A stretch of 64,000 bases of DNA from Pigmentiphaga sp. NML030171 (GTDB lineage Bacteria > Pseudomonadota > Gammaproteobacteria > Burkholderiales > Burkholderiaceae_B). Both the position numbers and the translations under genes were made by a program. The notes beneath the pieces were generated by a model. That model was given only the letters and a program-made list of their open reading frames with translations, did no database searches and had not been told where the DNA came from. Numbering within the stretch: the stretch's first letter is position 1; each line of letters starts with the position of its first letter. Below are positions 47,050 through 55,361 of the stretch, piece after piece. The stretch is from NCBI RefSeq assembly GCF_002188635.1, contig NZ_NINX01000041.1, positions 91,503-155,502 of the forward strand. Direction: 5' to 3'.

Positions 47050-48447
47050 TTAGGCGCGCCACGACGCCGGCGAGGCGCCCAGCGGGCCGGCGGGTATGTC
47101 CCAGGCCATGGGCGCGCCGGCCACGGCAAGCGGCGACTTGACGCGCCGTGCCCGCCCCCAGGCCGTCATCTCCGAGGGCATGGTGCAATCGTCGCGGGCT
47201 TCAGGCGCAAGAGGCGCGGCGTCCGCGGGCGCCACGCCTTGTACCAGCAGGGCCGCCGTGCGCGCCAGGGAGGCTCGGGCTTCGCTGCCGCAGCCTGTGC
47301 GCGCGCGCTCGGTCAGTCCGCGTATCGCCGCGGTGGCGAGCAGGTAGCCCGTCGTGTGGTCCAGGGCCTGGACCGGCAGCGGAGTCGGCCTGTCCCGGCC
47401 CAGCTCGCGCATGCCGGCATCGGCGATGCCGCAGCTCATCTGCACCAGGCTGTCGAACCCGCGGCGGGCTCTCCAGGGGCCGGTCCATCCGTAGGCGTCC
47501 AGCGACACATCGACCAGCCCGGGGTTGATGCGGCGCCGTTGCTCCGCATCGAAACCCAACGCGCCCAGGGCATCCGAACGGTAGCCATGCACCAGCACGT
47601 CGGCATCGCGCAGCAACTGGCGGAACAGGCGCCTGCCTTCCGTGGAGCGAAGGTCGATGCGGCCGCAGCGCTTGCCCAGCGTCAGCTCGGGGGCAGCGAC
47701 CGGTTCGTCCCAGGCGGGAGGATCCAGCCGCAGGACCTCGGCGCCGTAGCCCGCCAGGAAACGCGTGGCCACGGGCCCCGCGATGATGCGGGTCAGGTCC
47801 AGCACGCGTATGCCGCGCAGCGGGCGGGCGGGGGTGCCGGCCCAGGCGGGTGCCTCGGCGGCGGGTGCCGGCGTGCGCCAAAGCAGCGGCTCGACCGCCA
47901 CGGCGGCACCTTGGGGATGGGTTGCCCAGGCTTCCCGGGTACGCATCTGCGCGGCGCAGCCCTTCGCCTCGACGATGGCGTTCTCGAGATCGAGGGCATT
48001 CCATGTCGCCACCGCGCGCGCCACCTCATCATGACCGCCGTGGCAGCCGAGCACGCGCAGGATGGCATCGCGATGATGCGGCGCATTGGCGTGCAGCCGT
48101 ATCCAGCCGTCGGCGGCCGCGTAGTCGCCGGTGACGGGATCGCGCGCCGGCGGCAGTTTCCAGCCCACCGGCCGCAGCGACGTGTCGAACCAGAACGAGG
48201 TCAGCCGCCGGTCGACCGCGACCGCGGGCAGGCTGCCGTGACGCTGCCCGACCAGCTCGGCAATGGCCAGGCCGGCCGCGCCCACCGAGGCGGCGGCCAG
48301 GTCCGTGACCGGGAAGATGGACGGCAGGCTGCCCGTCCCGAGCCAGGCGATGCCGGCGGGAAGCGTGGCGCTTCCCGTCGCGCTCCAGATGGCGCGCAGG
48401 TAGCCGTCGCTGACGCCGCCCGCTCCGCCGTCCAGGTCACGCCGCAT
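47050..48447 (-). CDS. CaiB/BaiF family III CoA transferase
   Basis: 465 residues. The canonical family III opening GIRVLDLTRIIAGPVATRFLAGYGAEVLRLD is at about residues 210-240 instead of at the N-terminus. The first 200 residues (ATLPAGIAWLGTG, LAAASVGAAGLAIAEL, ADGWIRLHANAPHHRDAIL) correspond to the C-terminal part of related double-length members. Family III enzymes move CoA between carboxylic acids. It begins one base after phoH on the same strand and converges on the liv operon, so a link to transported acids is possible but unproven. Confidence 0.85.
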   Translation of the reverse strand: MRRDLDGGAGGVSDGYLRAIWSATGSATLPAGIAWLGTGSLPSIFPVTDLAAASVGAAGLAIAELVGQRHGSLPAVAVDRRLTSFWFDTSLRPVGWKLPPARDPVTGDYAAADGWIRLHANAPHHRDAILRVLGCHGGHDEVARAVATWNALDLENAIVEAKGCAAQMRTREAWATHPQGAAVAVEPLLWRTPAPAAEAPAWAGTPARPLRGIRVLDLTRIIAGPVATRFLAGYGAEVLRLDPPAWDEPVAAPELTLGKRCGRIDLRSTEGRRLFRQLLRDADVLVHGYRSDALGALGFDAEQRRRINPGLVDVSLDAYGWTGPWRARRGFDSLVQMSCGIADAGMRELGRDRPTPLPVQALDHTTGYLLATAAIRGLTERARTGCGSEARASLARTAALLVQGVAPADAAPLAPEARDDCTMPSEMTAWGRARRVKSPLAVAGAPMAWDIPAGPLGASPASWRA

Positions 48448-48448
48448 G

Positions 48449-50191
48449 TCACAGCACCTCGGCCGCGTAGTCGGCCAGCCGCGAGCGCTCGCCCCGCTGC
48501 AAGGTCACGTGGCCCGAATGCGGCCAGCCCTTGAAGCGGTCCACCACGTAGGTCAGCCCTGAACTGCCTTCGGTCAGGTAGGGCGTGTCGATCTGCGCGA
48601 TGTTGCCCAGGCAGACCACCTTGGTGCCGGGACCGGCACGGGTGATCAGGGTCTTCATCTGCTTGGGCGTGAGGTTCTGCGCCTCGTCGATGATCAGGAA
48701 CTTGTTCAGGAAGGTGCGGCCGCGCATGAAGTTCAGCGACTTGACCTTCACCCGCGAACGGATGAGGTCCATGGTGGCGGCACGCCCCCAGTCCCCGCCA
48801 TGGCCGCTTTCGCCGTCGCTCATGTTCAGCACGTCCAGGTTGTCTTCCAGCGCGCCCATCCAGGGCAGCATCTTTTCTTCCTCGGTGCCCGGCAGGAAAC
48901 CGATGTCTTCGCCCACCGGCACGGTGACGCGGGTCATGATGATCTCGGTGTAGCGCTTGGTCTCGAGCACTTGCGTCAGGCCCGCGGCCAGCGCCAGCAG
49001 CGTCTTGCCGGTGCCTGCCTGGCCCAGCAGCGAGATGAAGTCGCAGTCCGGGTTCATCAGCAGGTTGAGCGCGAAATTCTGCTCGCGGTTGCGCGCGGTG
49101 ATGCCCCAGACGCTGTTCTTGCTGTGGGTGTATTCGCGCAGGGTCTGGAGCACGGCGGTCTTGCCGTTGACTTCCTTGACCTGCGCGTACAGCGGCATGC
49201 TGCCTTCGAAATAGACGAACTGGTTGACGGCGAACTGCGCGCACAGGGGCCCGGTGATGCGGTAGAAGGTGCTGCCGCCCTGCTGCCAGGATTCCATGCC
49301 CTTGCTGTGCTTGTCCCAGAAATCGTCGGGCAGTTGCAGCACGCCGGTGTACAGCAGGTCGGAATCTTCCAGGACCTGGTCGTTGAAGTAGTCCTCGGCC
49401 GGCAGTCCCAGGGCGCGAGCCTTGACGCGCATGTTGATGTCCTTGGACACCAGCACGACTTCGCGGTCGGGGTAGCGTTCCTGCAGGGCGCGCACCACGC
49501 CCAGGATCTGGTTGTCGGCCTTGCCTGCCGGAAGGCCGGACGGCAGCGAGGCCGACAGCAGGGTCGTCTGCAGGTACAGCCGGCCCATCGCGTCGCGGTT
49601 GCCGAGCTTGTCGAGCGGGATGCCGGCTTCCATGTCGCCGATGTCGCTGACCAGCTCGTCCAGCGAGCGGCTGACCTGGCGGGCGTTGCGCGCCACTTCG
49701 GACATGCCCTTCTTGTGGTTGTCCAGCTCTTCCAGCGTGATCATCGGCAGGAAGATGTCGTGTTCCTCGAAACGGAACAGCGAGCTCGGATCGTGCATGA
49801 GCACGTTGGTGTCCAGCACGAACAGCTTGGCGACTTCAGGCCCGGCCGATTTCGCCTTGCGCCTGGGCGCGGGCTTGGCCACGGCCTTGCCGGTGGCGGC
49901 GGGAGCCGGGGCGGGCGCCGGCTGCGGCGCGCGCGCGACGATGGGCGCCTCGGCCTGCGGGGCGGGCGTCAGCAGGGTGCCCGCCTTGGATTTGGCGGCG
50001 GTCTTGCGGGCCGTCTTGGCCGGCGCGGCCTGGATGCCTTCCAGCTGGGGCTGGACGTCGGGAATGTCGGTGGAGGAGGGCGGTCGGGGTTCGGCTTCGG
50101 TACGTTTGCCGCGGGCTGCGGGGCGCGCTGGTTCACCCGAGGGGAAGGACAGGATTGCTGCGGGCCGGGTGGGCATCTTGGGAAGCGGCAT
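48449..50191 (-). CDS. phoH: PhoH-family ATPase with an N-terminal PIN domain
   Basis: 580 residues. A low-complexity Ala/Pro/Lys-rich N-terminal region (about 1-120) is followed by a PIN ribonuclease-type domain (LFVLDTNVLMHDPSSLF, LPMITLEELDNHKKG, VVLVSKDINMRVKARALGLPAEDYFND) and the PhoH P-loop domain (FISLLGQAGTGKTLLALAAGL, KFLIIDEAQNLTPKQMKTLITRAG). PIN-PhoH fusions are linked to RNA processing. It starts 108 bases downstream of bcp, with a hairpin in between. Confidence 0.93.
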   Translation of the reverse strand: MPLPKMPTRPAAILSFPSGEPARPAARGKRTEAEPRPPSSTDIPDVQPQLEGIQAAPAKTARKTAAKSKAGTLLTPAPQAEAPIVARAPQPAPAPAPAATGKAVAKPAPRRKAKSAGPEVAKLFVLDTNVLMHDPSSLFRFEEHDIFLPMITLEELDNHKKGMSEVARNARQVSRSLDELVSDIGDMEAGIPLDKLGNRDAMGRLYLQTTLLSASLPSGLPAGKADNQILGVVRALQERYPDREVVLVSKDINMRVKARALGLPAEDYFNDQVLEDSDLLYTGVLQLPDDFWDKHSKGMESWQQGGSTFYRITGPLCAQFAVNQFVYFEGSMPLYAQVKEVNGKTAVLQTLREYTHSKNSVWGITARNREQNFALNLLMNPDCDFISLLGQAGTGKTLLALAAGLTQVLETKRYTEIIMTRVTVPVGEDIGFLPGTEEEKMLPWMGALEDNLDVLNMSDGESGHGGDWGRAATMDLIRSRVKVKSLNFMRGRTFLNKFLIIDEAQNLTPKQMKTLITRAGPGTKVVCLGNIAQIDTPYLTEGSSGLTYVVDRFKGWPHSGHVTLQRGERSRLADYAAEVL

Positions 50192-50249
50192 GAGCGCGGA
50201 TCTCCTCAGTAGGGAAGCTCAACGATACTGCATCCTCCATTGCATATAT

Positions 50250-50269
50250 CGTACGCCTGCCGGCGTACG
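50250..50269. terminator. Perfect eight-base-pair hairpin between bcp and phoH
   Basis: CGTACGCC, loop TGCC and GGCGTACG are followed on the minus strand by ATATATGC. It may partly end bcp transcription before phoH. Confidence 0.4.
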
Positions 50270-50299
50270 ACACATGCGCAGGAAGAAAAACGGACTCAT

Positions 50300-50764
50300 T
50301 CAGGCCAGCCCGCGCACGGCTTCGAGCACGGCGTCGACATGGCCGGGCACTTTCACGCCGCGCCATTCCTGGCGCAGCTTGCCTTGCGCGTCGATCAGGA
50401 AGGTGCTGCGCTCGATGCCGCGCACCTGCTTGCCATACATGTTCTTCATTTTCATGACACCGTATAGCTCGCACAGGGTTTCGTCCGGATCGGCAAGCAG
50501 GGGGAACGGGAAGCCCTGCTTTTCCTTGAACTTCTGGTGCGAGGCCAGCGTGTCGCGCGAGACCCCGAGGATCTCGGCGCCGGCGGCCTGGAACTCGGCG
50601 TAGCGGTCGCGGAAGTTCTGCCCCTCGGTCGTGCAGCCCGGCGTGTTGTCGCGCGGGTAGAAATACATGACGACGACGCGGCCCTTCAGGTCCTTCAGCG
50701 AGATGTCGCCGTCGGTGCTGGGGGCGGTGAAGGCGGGGGCGGCCCGCCCGATGGCAGTGCTCAT
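50300..50764 (-). CDS. bcp: Thioredoxin-dependent peroxiredoxin, BCP/PrxQ type
   Basis: 154 residues. It reduces hydroperoxides in the cytoplasm. The peroxidatic Cys44 is in YPRDNTPGCTTEGQNF. The resolving cysteine found five residues later in E. coli BCP is replaced by Asn/Phe-type residues here, so the enzyme should work in the one-Cys or alternative-resolver mode. Other family parts are LSAPSTDG-like loops, GRVVVMYFYPRD and GIERSTFLIDAQGKLRQEWRGVKVPGH. It lies 50 bases after the Mth938-domain gene. Confidence 0.93.
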   Translation of the reverse strand: MSTAIGRAAPAFTAPSTDGDISLKDLKGRVVVMYFYPRDNTPGCTTEGQNFRDRYAEFQAAGAEILGVSRDTLASHQKFKEKQGFPFPLLADPDETLCELYGVMKMKNMYGKQVRGIERSTFLIDAQGKLRQEWRGVKVPGHVDAVLEAVRGLA

Positions 50765-50814
50765 GCGTGGGTCTCCGGAAAATGGGGGGAAAGGCGGGAG
50801 GGGCGGCGCATCAT

Positions 50815-51198
50815 TCAGGCCGGGATCAGCGCGGCCACGACGCGGCGCCCCTCGGCCATCAGGATGTTGTAGGTGCGCGAAGCCGCCAGGGTGTCCATCA
50901 TCTCGATGCCCACGCCGGCCTTCAGCAGCGGGCGCAGCAGCGACGGCGCCAGGAAGCGCTGGCGGGCGCCGGTGCCGATCAGGACGACCTCGGGCAGCGA
51001 GGCCGCGCCCGGCCGGGCCACGTGTTCCATCGCGGCGGCATCGACGTCTTCGAAGGAGGAAACGGGCCAGGCGACGACATCGCCCTCGGGGCCGAACACG
51101 ACGGCGTGCTCGAAACGGACGCGGTTGACTTCGACGTATCCATCGCCATAGGCGGTCACGGTGTTCAGCGCCGAGGCAGGGTCGGAATGCAACTTCAA
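50815..51198 (-). CDS. Mth938-like (NDUFAF3-type) domain protein
   Basis: 127 residues covering one Mth938/DUF498 domain: LKLHSDPASALNTVTAYGDGYVEVNRVRFEHAVVFGPEG, then LPEVVLIGTGARQRFLAPSLLRPLLKAGVGIEMMDTLAASRTYNILMAEGRRVVAALI. The start is a TTG at 51198 (MKLHSDP), chosen because family members begin exactly there and a GGAG lies eight bases upstream; the ATG at 51258 would add 20 residues. A minus-strand TATAGT at 51233-51238 may be its -10. The function is not established; mitochondrial relatives assist complex I assembly. Confidence 0.82.
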   Translation of the reverse strand: MKLHSDPASALNTVTAYGDGYVEVNRVRFEHAVVFGPEGDVVAWPVSSFEDVDAAAMEHVARPGAASLPEVVLIGTGARQRFLAPSLLRPLLKAGVGIEMMDTLAASRTYNILMAEGRRVVAALIPA

Positions 51199-51300
51199 AA
51201 GATCGGCTCCGGTTCGACGGGAGGATGGAAAAACTATACGCCTGCTGACGGCCGGCACGGATGCGCGAACGAGACAGTGCCTGCGCGGCAGTCGGATTAT

Positions 51301-51324
51301 TATAAATGCCCTCTGCGCGAGGGC
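51301..51324 (-). terminator. Hairpin downstream of the FAH-family gene
   Basis: GCCCTC (51308-51313), loop TGCGC and GAGGGC (51319-51324) are followed on the minus strand by ATTTATAATAAT. It probably ends the TetR-headed operon. Confidence 0.45.
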
Positions 51325-51364
51325 TCTCCCGGATGCCGCGAGGGGGGGCGTGGCGGCCCCGGGA

Positions 51365-52339
51365 TCAGGCCGGGGCTTGCACCAGCTTCTGGTCCAGCGC
51401 GCCGAACACGCTTGCCCCGGCCGGCGTATTGACTTCCATCCGGACGCGGTCGCCGAACCTCAGGAAGGGGGTGGAGATCGTGCCTTGCGTGGCGTTCTCG
51501 ATGGCACGCACCTCGGCCAGCGCCGCCGAGCCGGCTCCCTCGGTCGGATCGGACACCGTGCCCGAACCCACCAGCGTGCCGGCGCGCAGGCGCCGGGTCG
51601 CGGCGGCGTGGGCGACGAGGTCGCCGAAGCCCACGCTCATCTCGCGCGCGTTCGGATGGCCGATCCAGCGGCCGTTGATGTCCACCCTTACCGGCAGATG
51701 CAGCCTGCCTTCGCGCCAGTGTCCGTCCAGTTCGTCCAGCGTGACCGCCACCGGACCGAACGAGGTCGAAGGCTTGGCATGGATGAAGCCGAAGCCGGTC
51801 TTCAGCTCGCGAGGCTGCAGCGCGCGCAGGCTCCAGTCATTGGCCAGCATGACCAGTTTCACGTGATCCAGGGCCGCGGCCGCGTCCACTCCCATGGGCA
51901 CGTCGTCCAGCGCGACCACGATCTCGCCCTCGCAGTCGATGCCGTGGCTTTCGTCCGGCAGCGGCACGTCGTCGCGGCCGCCCAGGAAGTCGTCCGAGCC
52001 ACCCTGGTACATCAGCGGCAGCGTCGTATCGATGGGCGGGACGCCGAACCCCCGCTGCATCCACAGGCCGTGGTTGGCGAAGGCGGAGCCGTCCAGCCAT
52101 TGGTAGGCGCGCGGCAACGGCGCCATGGCTAATGCGGGATCGAACGAGAACGCTCCCTGGGCGGCGCCGCGGTTCAACGCCTGGTAGAGCGCCTCCAGGC
52201 CGGGCCGCATGGCGTCCCAGTCGTCCAGCAGGGCCTGCATGGTGCATGGCCGGTCGGGGTAGGCGGCCAGGGCCAGGTCGGCGGACACCACGGCCAGGCG
52301 GCCGTCGCGGCCGCCGTTCTTCAAGGTTGCGAGTTTCAT
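51365..52339 (-). CDS. Fumarylacetoacetate hydrolase-family protein
   Basis: 324 residues. FAH members hydrolyse C-C bonds of 1,3-dicarbonyls or decarboxylate and hydrate ring-cleavage products using a divalent metal. Probable metal ligands are E137 and E139 in GIDCEGEIVVAL and D168 in MLANDWSLR. The N-terminal part (MKLATLKNGGRDGRLAVVS) is the longer two-domain FAH form. It is the last gene of a minus-strand operon with a Bug protein (22-base gap) and a cyclase-family hydrolase, which suggests a late step in degrading a ring compound; the compound is unknown. Confidence 0.9.
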   Translation of the reverse strand: MKLATLKNGGRDGRLAVVSADLALAAYPDRPCTMQALLDDWDAMRPGLEALYQALNRGAAQGAFSFDPALAMAPLPRAYQWLDGSAFANHGLWMQRGFGVPPIDTTLPLMYQGGSDDFLGGRDDVPLPDESHGIDCEGEIVVALDDVPMGVDAAAALDHVKLVMLANDWSLRALQPRELKTGFGFIHAKPSTSFGPVAVTLDELDGHWREGRLHLPVRVDINGRWIGHPNAREMSVGFGDLVAHAAATRRLRAGTLVGSGTVSDPTEGAGSAALAEVRAIENATQGTISTPFLRFGDRVRMEVNTPAGASVFGALDQKLVQAPA

Positions 52340-52361
52340 GGCGAGCCTTTGTGAAGGGGAG

Positions 52362-53333
52362 TCAATCGTTGAGCTGGATTTTCTTGTCGGCGATGATCCT
52401 GCCCCATTTCTCGCGCGACGCGGCCATGGTCCGTTCCAGTTGCCGGCGGTCGCCGGGCGTGACGGTCATGGCCAGGGTGGCGGCGGTATCGGCCATCGCG
52501 GGGCTGTCCAGCGTGCGGTTGATGGCCTGGTTCAGCCGCTCCAGCACGTCGCCGGGCACCTTGGCGGGCGCGAACACGCCGAACCACGTGGTGCCGTCGT
52601 AGCCGGCGAAGCCCTGCTCGGCCAGCGTGGGCACGTCCGGATATTGCGGCTGGCGGGTGGCGGAGGTGACGCCGAGGATCTTCAACCTGCCGTTCTTCGC
52701 ATTGGCCAGCGCCAGCGTGGGCGGTCCGAACAGCAGGTCGATCTGGCTGCCCATCAACGCGTTCATGGCCGCCGGCGTGCCCTGGTAGGGCACGTGCATC
52801 AGCTGGATGCGCCCCGATTCCTCCAGCAGGCCGCCCCACAGGTGCGCCACGCTGCCCAAGCCCCACGAGCCATAGGTCAGCTTCCCGGGCGCGCGGGCCG
52901 CGGCCTGGATCAGGCCACGGGCGTCCTGGAAGGGCGCGTCGGGACGGGCGATCAGCATGGCGGTCAGGGTGCCGACCTGCGCCACGGGCGCGAAGTCGCG
53001 GGCCGGCTCGTAGCGGATGTGGCGGTACAGCAGCGGGTTGAGGGCATGGGTGTCCATGTTGCCCAGCATGATGGTGTAGCCGTCGGGGGCCGCGCGGGCC
53101 ACGAACTCGCTGCCTATCATGCCGTTGGCGCCGGCCTTGTTCTCGACGATGAAGGATTGCCCCAGTTGCTGTGCCAGGCCTTCTCCGAGCTTGCGGGCGA
53201 CCATGTCGGCGGGAGACCCGGCCACGTAGGGAACGATGACGCGGACCGGCTTGTCGGGATAGCCGGCGGCGATGGCGGAAGTGGCGGCCAGCGCGGCGAC
53301 GCTGGCGGCAAGGCGGGAAAGAAGGGAGGGCAT
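52362..53333 (-). CDS. Bug/TctC-family periplasmic solute-binding protein
   Basis: 323 residues. The signal peptide is MPSLLSRLAASVAALAATSAIAAG. Bug motifs follow: YPDKPVRVIVPYVAGSPADMVARKL, VENKAGANGMIGSEFVA, MHVPYQGTPAAMNALMGSQIDLLFG and WFGVFAPAKVP. No TctA/TctB genes are present, but an ABC importer with its own binding protein lies in the same operon, so two uptake receptors accompany one catabolic set. Confidence 0.92.
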   Translation of the reverse strand: MPSLLSRLAASVAALAATSAIAAGYPDKPVRVIVPYVAGSPADMVARKLGEGLAQQLGQSFIVENKAGANGMIGSEFVARAAPDGYTIMLGNMDTHALNPLLYRHIRYEPARDFAPVAQVGTLTAMLIARPDAPFQDARGLIQAAARAPGKLTYGSWGLGSVAHLWGGLLEESGRIQLMHVPYQGTPAAMNALMGSQIDLLFGPPTLALANAKNGRLKILGVTSATRQPQYPDVPTLAEQGFAGYDGTTWFGVFAPAKVPGDVLERLNQAINRTLDSPAMADTAATLAMTVTPGDRRQLERTMAASREKWGRIIADKKIQLND

Positions 53334-53375
53334 GGCAGGCTCCGGGAGCGAAAAAGGAAACGGGGCAGGTGAGGC

Positions 53376-54170
53376 TCAGGCCGGGGCGAAGAGCCGGTCG
53401 TCGAAGATCGCCACGGCCCGGGTCCAGCCGGCCGAGGCGGCGCGCACCTTGTGCGGGAAGCAGCTCACGTAGAAGCCGTCGGGAGGCAGGCATTCCAGGT
53501 TGTGGAGCTTCTCGATGTGGCAGTAGCCGATGTCGCGTCCGGCCTTGTGGCCTTCCCAGATCAGCGACTTGTCGCCGGTCTCGCGGTACTTGCGCGCGGT
53601 ATGGGAAAACGGCGCATCCCAGCTCCATGCGTCGGTGCCGGTCAGGCGCACGCCGCGCTCCAGCAGGTACATGGTCGCCTCGTATCCCATGCCGCACCCG
53701 GTCTCGACATAGTCGGGGTGGCCGTAGCGCGAGCCGGCGCGGGTATTGACCAGCACGATCTCCAGCGGCCGCAGCGTGTGTCCGATGCGCGCGAGTTCCG
53801 CTTCGACGTCGGCGGCGGTGACGACGTAGCCGTCGGGGAAATGGCGGAAATCCAGCTTGACGCCCGGCTGGAAGCACCAGTCCAGGTCGACCTCGTCGAT
53901 GGTGATCGCGCGTTCGCCGCGGTTCATGGTCGAGTGGAAGTGGTAGGGGGCATCCAGGTGGGTGCCGCTGTGCGTGGTCAGCGTGACCCATTCGGCGGCC
54001 GCGGCTTCCCCGTCGGGAAGATCCTCGGCCTTCAGGCCGGGCAGCAGGCGCTGGAAGCCCGCCACGCCCTGCACGTGATTCTCGTAGGTGATGCGTGGCG
54101 CGAGCGCGGGCGGGTCCGACAGGATGTCGTTCTCGAGATAGATGGAAAGGTCGACGATGCGGCGTGGCAT
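53376..54170 (-). CDS. Cyclase-family (kynurenine formamidase-like) metal hydrolase
   Basis: 264 residues. It starts MPRRIVDLSIYLEND. The complete metal motif is HSGTHLDAPYHFHS, unlike the variant in the shorter cyclase at 22821-23399. Further parts are VLVNTRAGSRYG, TGTDAWSWDAPF and FYVSCFPHKVRAASAGWTRAVAIFD. Such enzymes hydrolyse N-formyl or cyclic amide and lactone bonds. The start is the ATG at 54170; an open frame continues upstream through the remains of a permease gene and must not be read as a fusion protein. Confidence 0.9.
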   Translation of the reverse strand: MPRRIVDLSIYLENDILSDPPALAPRITYENHVQGVAGFQRLLPGLKAEDLPDGEAAAAEWVTLTTHSGTHLDAPYHFHSTMNRGERAITIDEVDLDWCFQPGVKLDFRHFPDGYVVTAADVEAELARIGHTLRPLEIVLVNTRAGSRYGHPDYVETGCGMGYEATMYLLERGVRLTGTDAWSWDAPFSHTARKYRETGDKSLIWEGHKAGRDIGYCHIEKLHNLECLPPDGFYVSCFPHKVRAASAGWTRAVAIFDDRLFAPA

Positions 54171-54189
54171 GATGCGTCCGGACAAGAGA

Positions 54190-54596
54190 AAGGGGGCAGT
54201 GGTGGGTGCGGGCCAGCCGTTCGGCCAGCGCGAGCAGGCTGTTGCTGAGGAGCCCGATGGCGCCCAGCAGGACGACGCCGGCATAGAGCTCCGGGACAGC
54301 CCCAGCACTCGCGCGACTTCGTGCAGGCGCGGGTCGACCGACGCGAACCCGTGCACGGTGGACAGCAGCACCGGCCAGATGGCGCCGAAGGCGATGACCG
54401 CCAGCACCATGCCGGGCGACAAGCCGAGCAGCGCGATGGCGACGGGCATGACGGCCGAGGCGGGGAGCGGGCGCACGAACTCCAGCGTGGGCTGCGTCCA
54501 GGCGCGCAGGGCGGGCGAGACGCCGATCAGCGTGCCCAGGACGAGGCCCAGGGCCGAGGCCAGCAGCCAGCCATAGAGCATGCGTTCGACGCGTGT
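54190..54596 (-). pseudogene. Remnant of an ABC permease (SsuC/NitT type), truncated and frameshifted
   Basis: An open stretch from 54581 encodes MLYGWLLASALGLVLGTLIG and then PTLEFVRPLPASAVMPVAIALLG and LHEVARVLGLSR, the middle of a binding-protein-dependent permease. The first 60-70 residues expected before this are missing: a stop lies just upstream in frame. After VLGLSR the frame is wrong. The permease C-terminus (PELYAGVVLLGAIGLLSNSL, then LALAERLARTHH) continues in another frame, and the roughly 50-residue EAA-loop region between is absent. A deletion with frameshift explains this. The intact neighbour permease contains VLPAALPRIFVGLRL where this copy has the gap. Confidence 0.85.
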
Positions 54597-55361
54597 TCAT
54601 GCGCGGACTCCGCGGCGGGCGAACAGGCGCGCCTGCAGCCACAGCAGGCCGGCATTGGCGGCCCAGCCCAGCACGCCTATCCAGATGACCAGCGCGAGCA
54701 TCAGCGCCGGGTTCAGGCTTTGCTGCGCCATGGCCAGGCCGTAGCCCAGGCCCATGGGGTTGGCGATGATTTCGGTGGTGACGGCGATGGTCAGCGCGAT
54801 GCCCAGCGACAGCCGCAGGCCGACGAAGATACGCGGCAGCGCGGCCGGCAGCACGATCTTCCAGGCGCGGCGGATGCCTCCCAGTCCCAGCACGCGGGCG
54901 ACCTCGACGAGGCGGGGCTCCACCCGCGCCACGCCGTCCTGGGCGAACATCAGCATGGGCCAGACGCAGGTGAAGGCCACCACCGCGCTTTCCATGCGGT
55001 AGCCGAAGCCGAAGGCCAGCATGGCGATGGGCACCAGCGCGACCGAGGGCAGCGGGCGCAGCAGGTTGACCGTGAGCGCCGACCACCGGCCGGCGCGCGG
55101 GGAGGCGCCGAACCACAGGCCGAGAACCAGTCCTATGCCGCCGCCCGCGGCCAGGCCGAGCAGCGCATTGCCCAGGGTCTGCGCGGACGCGGCCGCCAGC
55201 GAGCCATCCTGCGCCGCCGTCCACATGGCCCGCAGGATCTCGGTGGGCCGGGCGAACGCGTCGCTTTGCGCGCCGCTGGCCCGCATGGCGGCCTCGGCGG
55301 CGGCCAGCGCCAGCAGGGGCAGGAGAAGGCCGCGCAGGCGCGGCCCGATGGCGCGGATCAT
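54597..55361 (-). CDS. ABC transporter permease (SsuC/NitT/TauC type)
   Basis: 254 residues with about six membrane helices. The EAA-type loop that contacts the ATPase is LVEVARVLGLGGIRRAWKIVLPAALPRIFVGLRL, intact here. It begins overlapping the ATPase stop (ATGA) and ends beside the remnant of a second permease. The transporter may now work with this permease as a homodimer, which is usual for the family. Confidence 0.9.
   Translation of the reverse strand: MIRAIGPRLRGLLLPLLALAAAEAAMRASGAQSDAFARPTEILRAMWTAAQDGSLAAASAQTLGNALLGLAAGGGIGLVLGLWFGASPRAGRWSALTVNLLRPLPSVALVPIAMLAFGFGYRMESAVVAFTCVWPMLMFAQDGVARVEPRLVEVARVLGLGGIRRAWKIVLPAALPRIFVGLRLSLGIALTIAVTTEIIANPMGLGYGLAMAQQSLNPALMLALVIWIGVLGWAANAGLLWLQARLFARRGVRA

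Noticed and set aside
53376..54581. Permease-cyclase fusion protein
   Set aside because: The cyclase has its own family-like start at 54170. The upstream part matches a permease only to VLGLSR and then continues out of frame, so the continuity is accidental.
52336..55224. 962-codon minus-strand frame spanning Bug, cyclase and permease genes
   Set aside because: It is the wrong frame through several real genes, rich in Arg, Gly and Ala. It is useful only because it displays the displaced C-terminus of the permease pseudogene.
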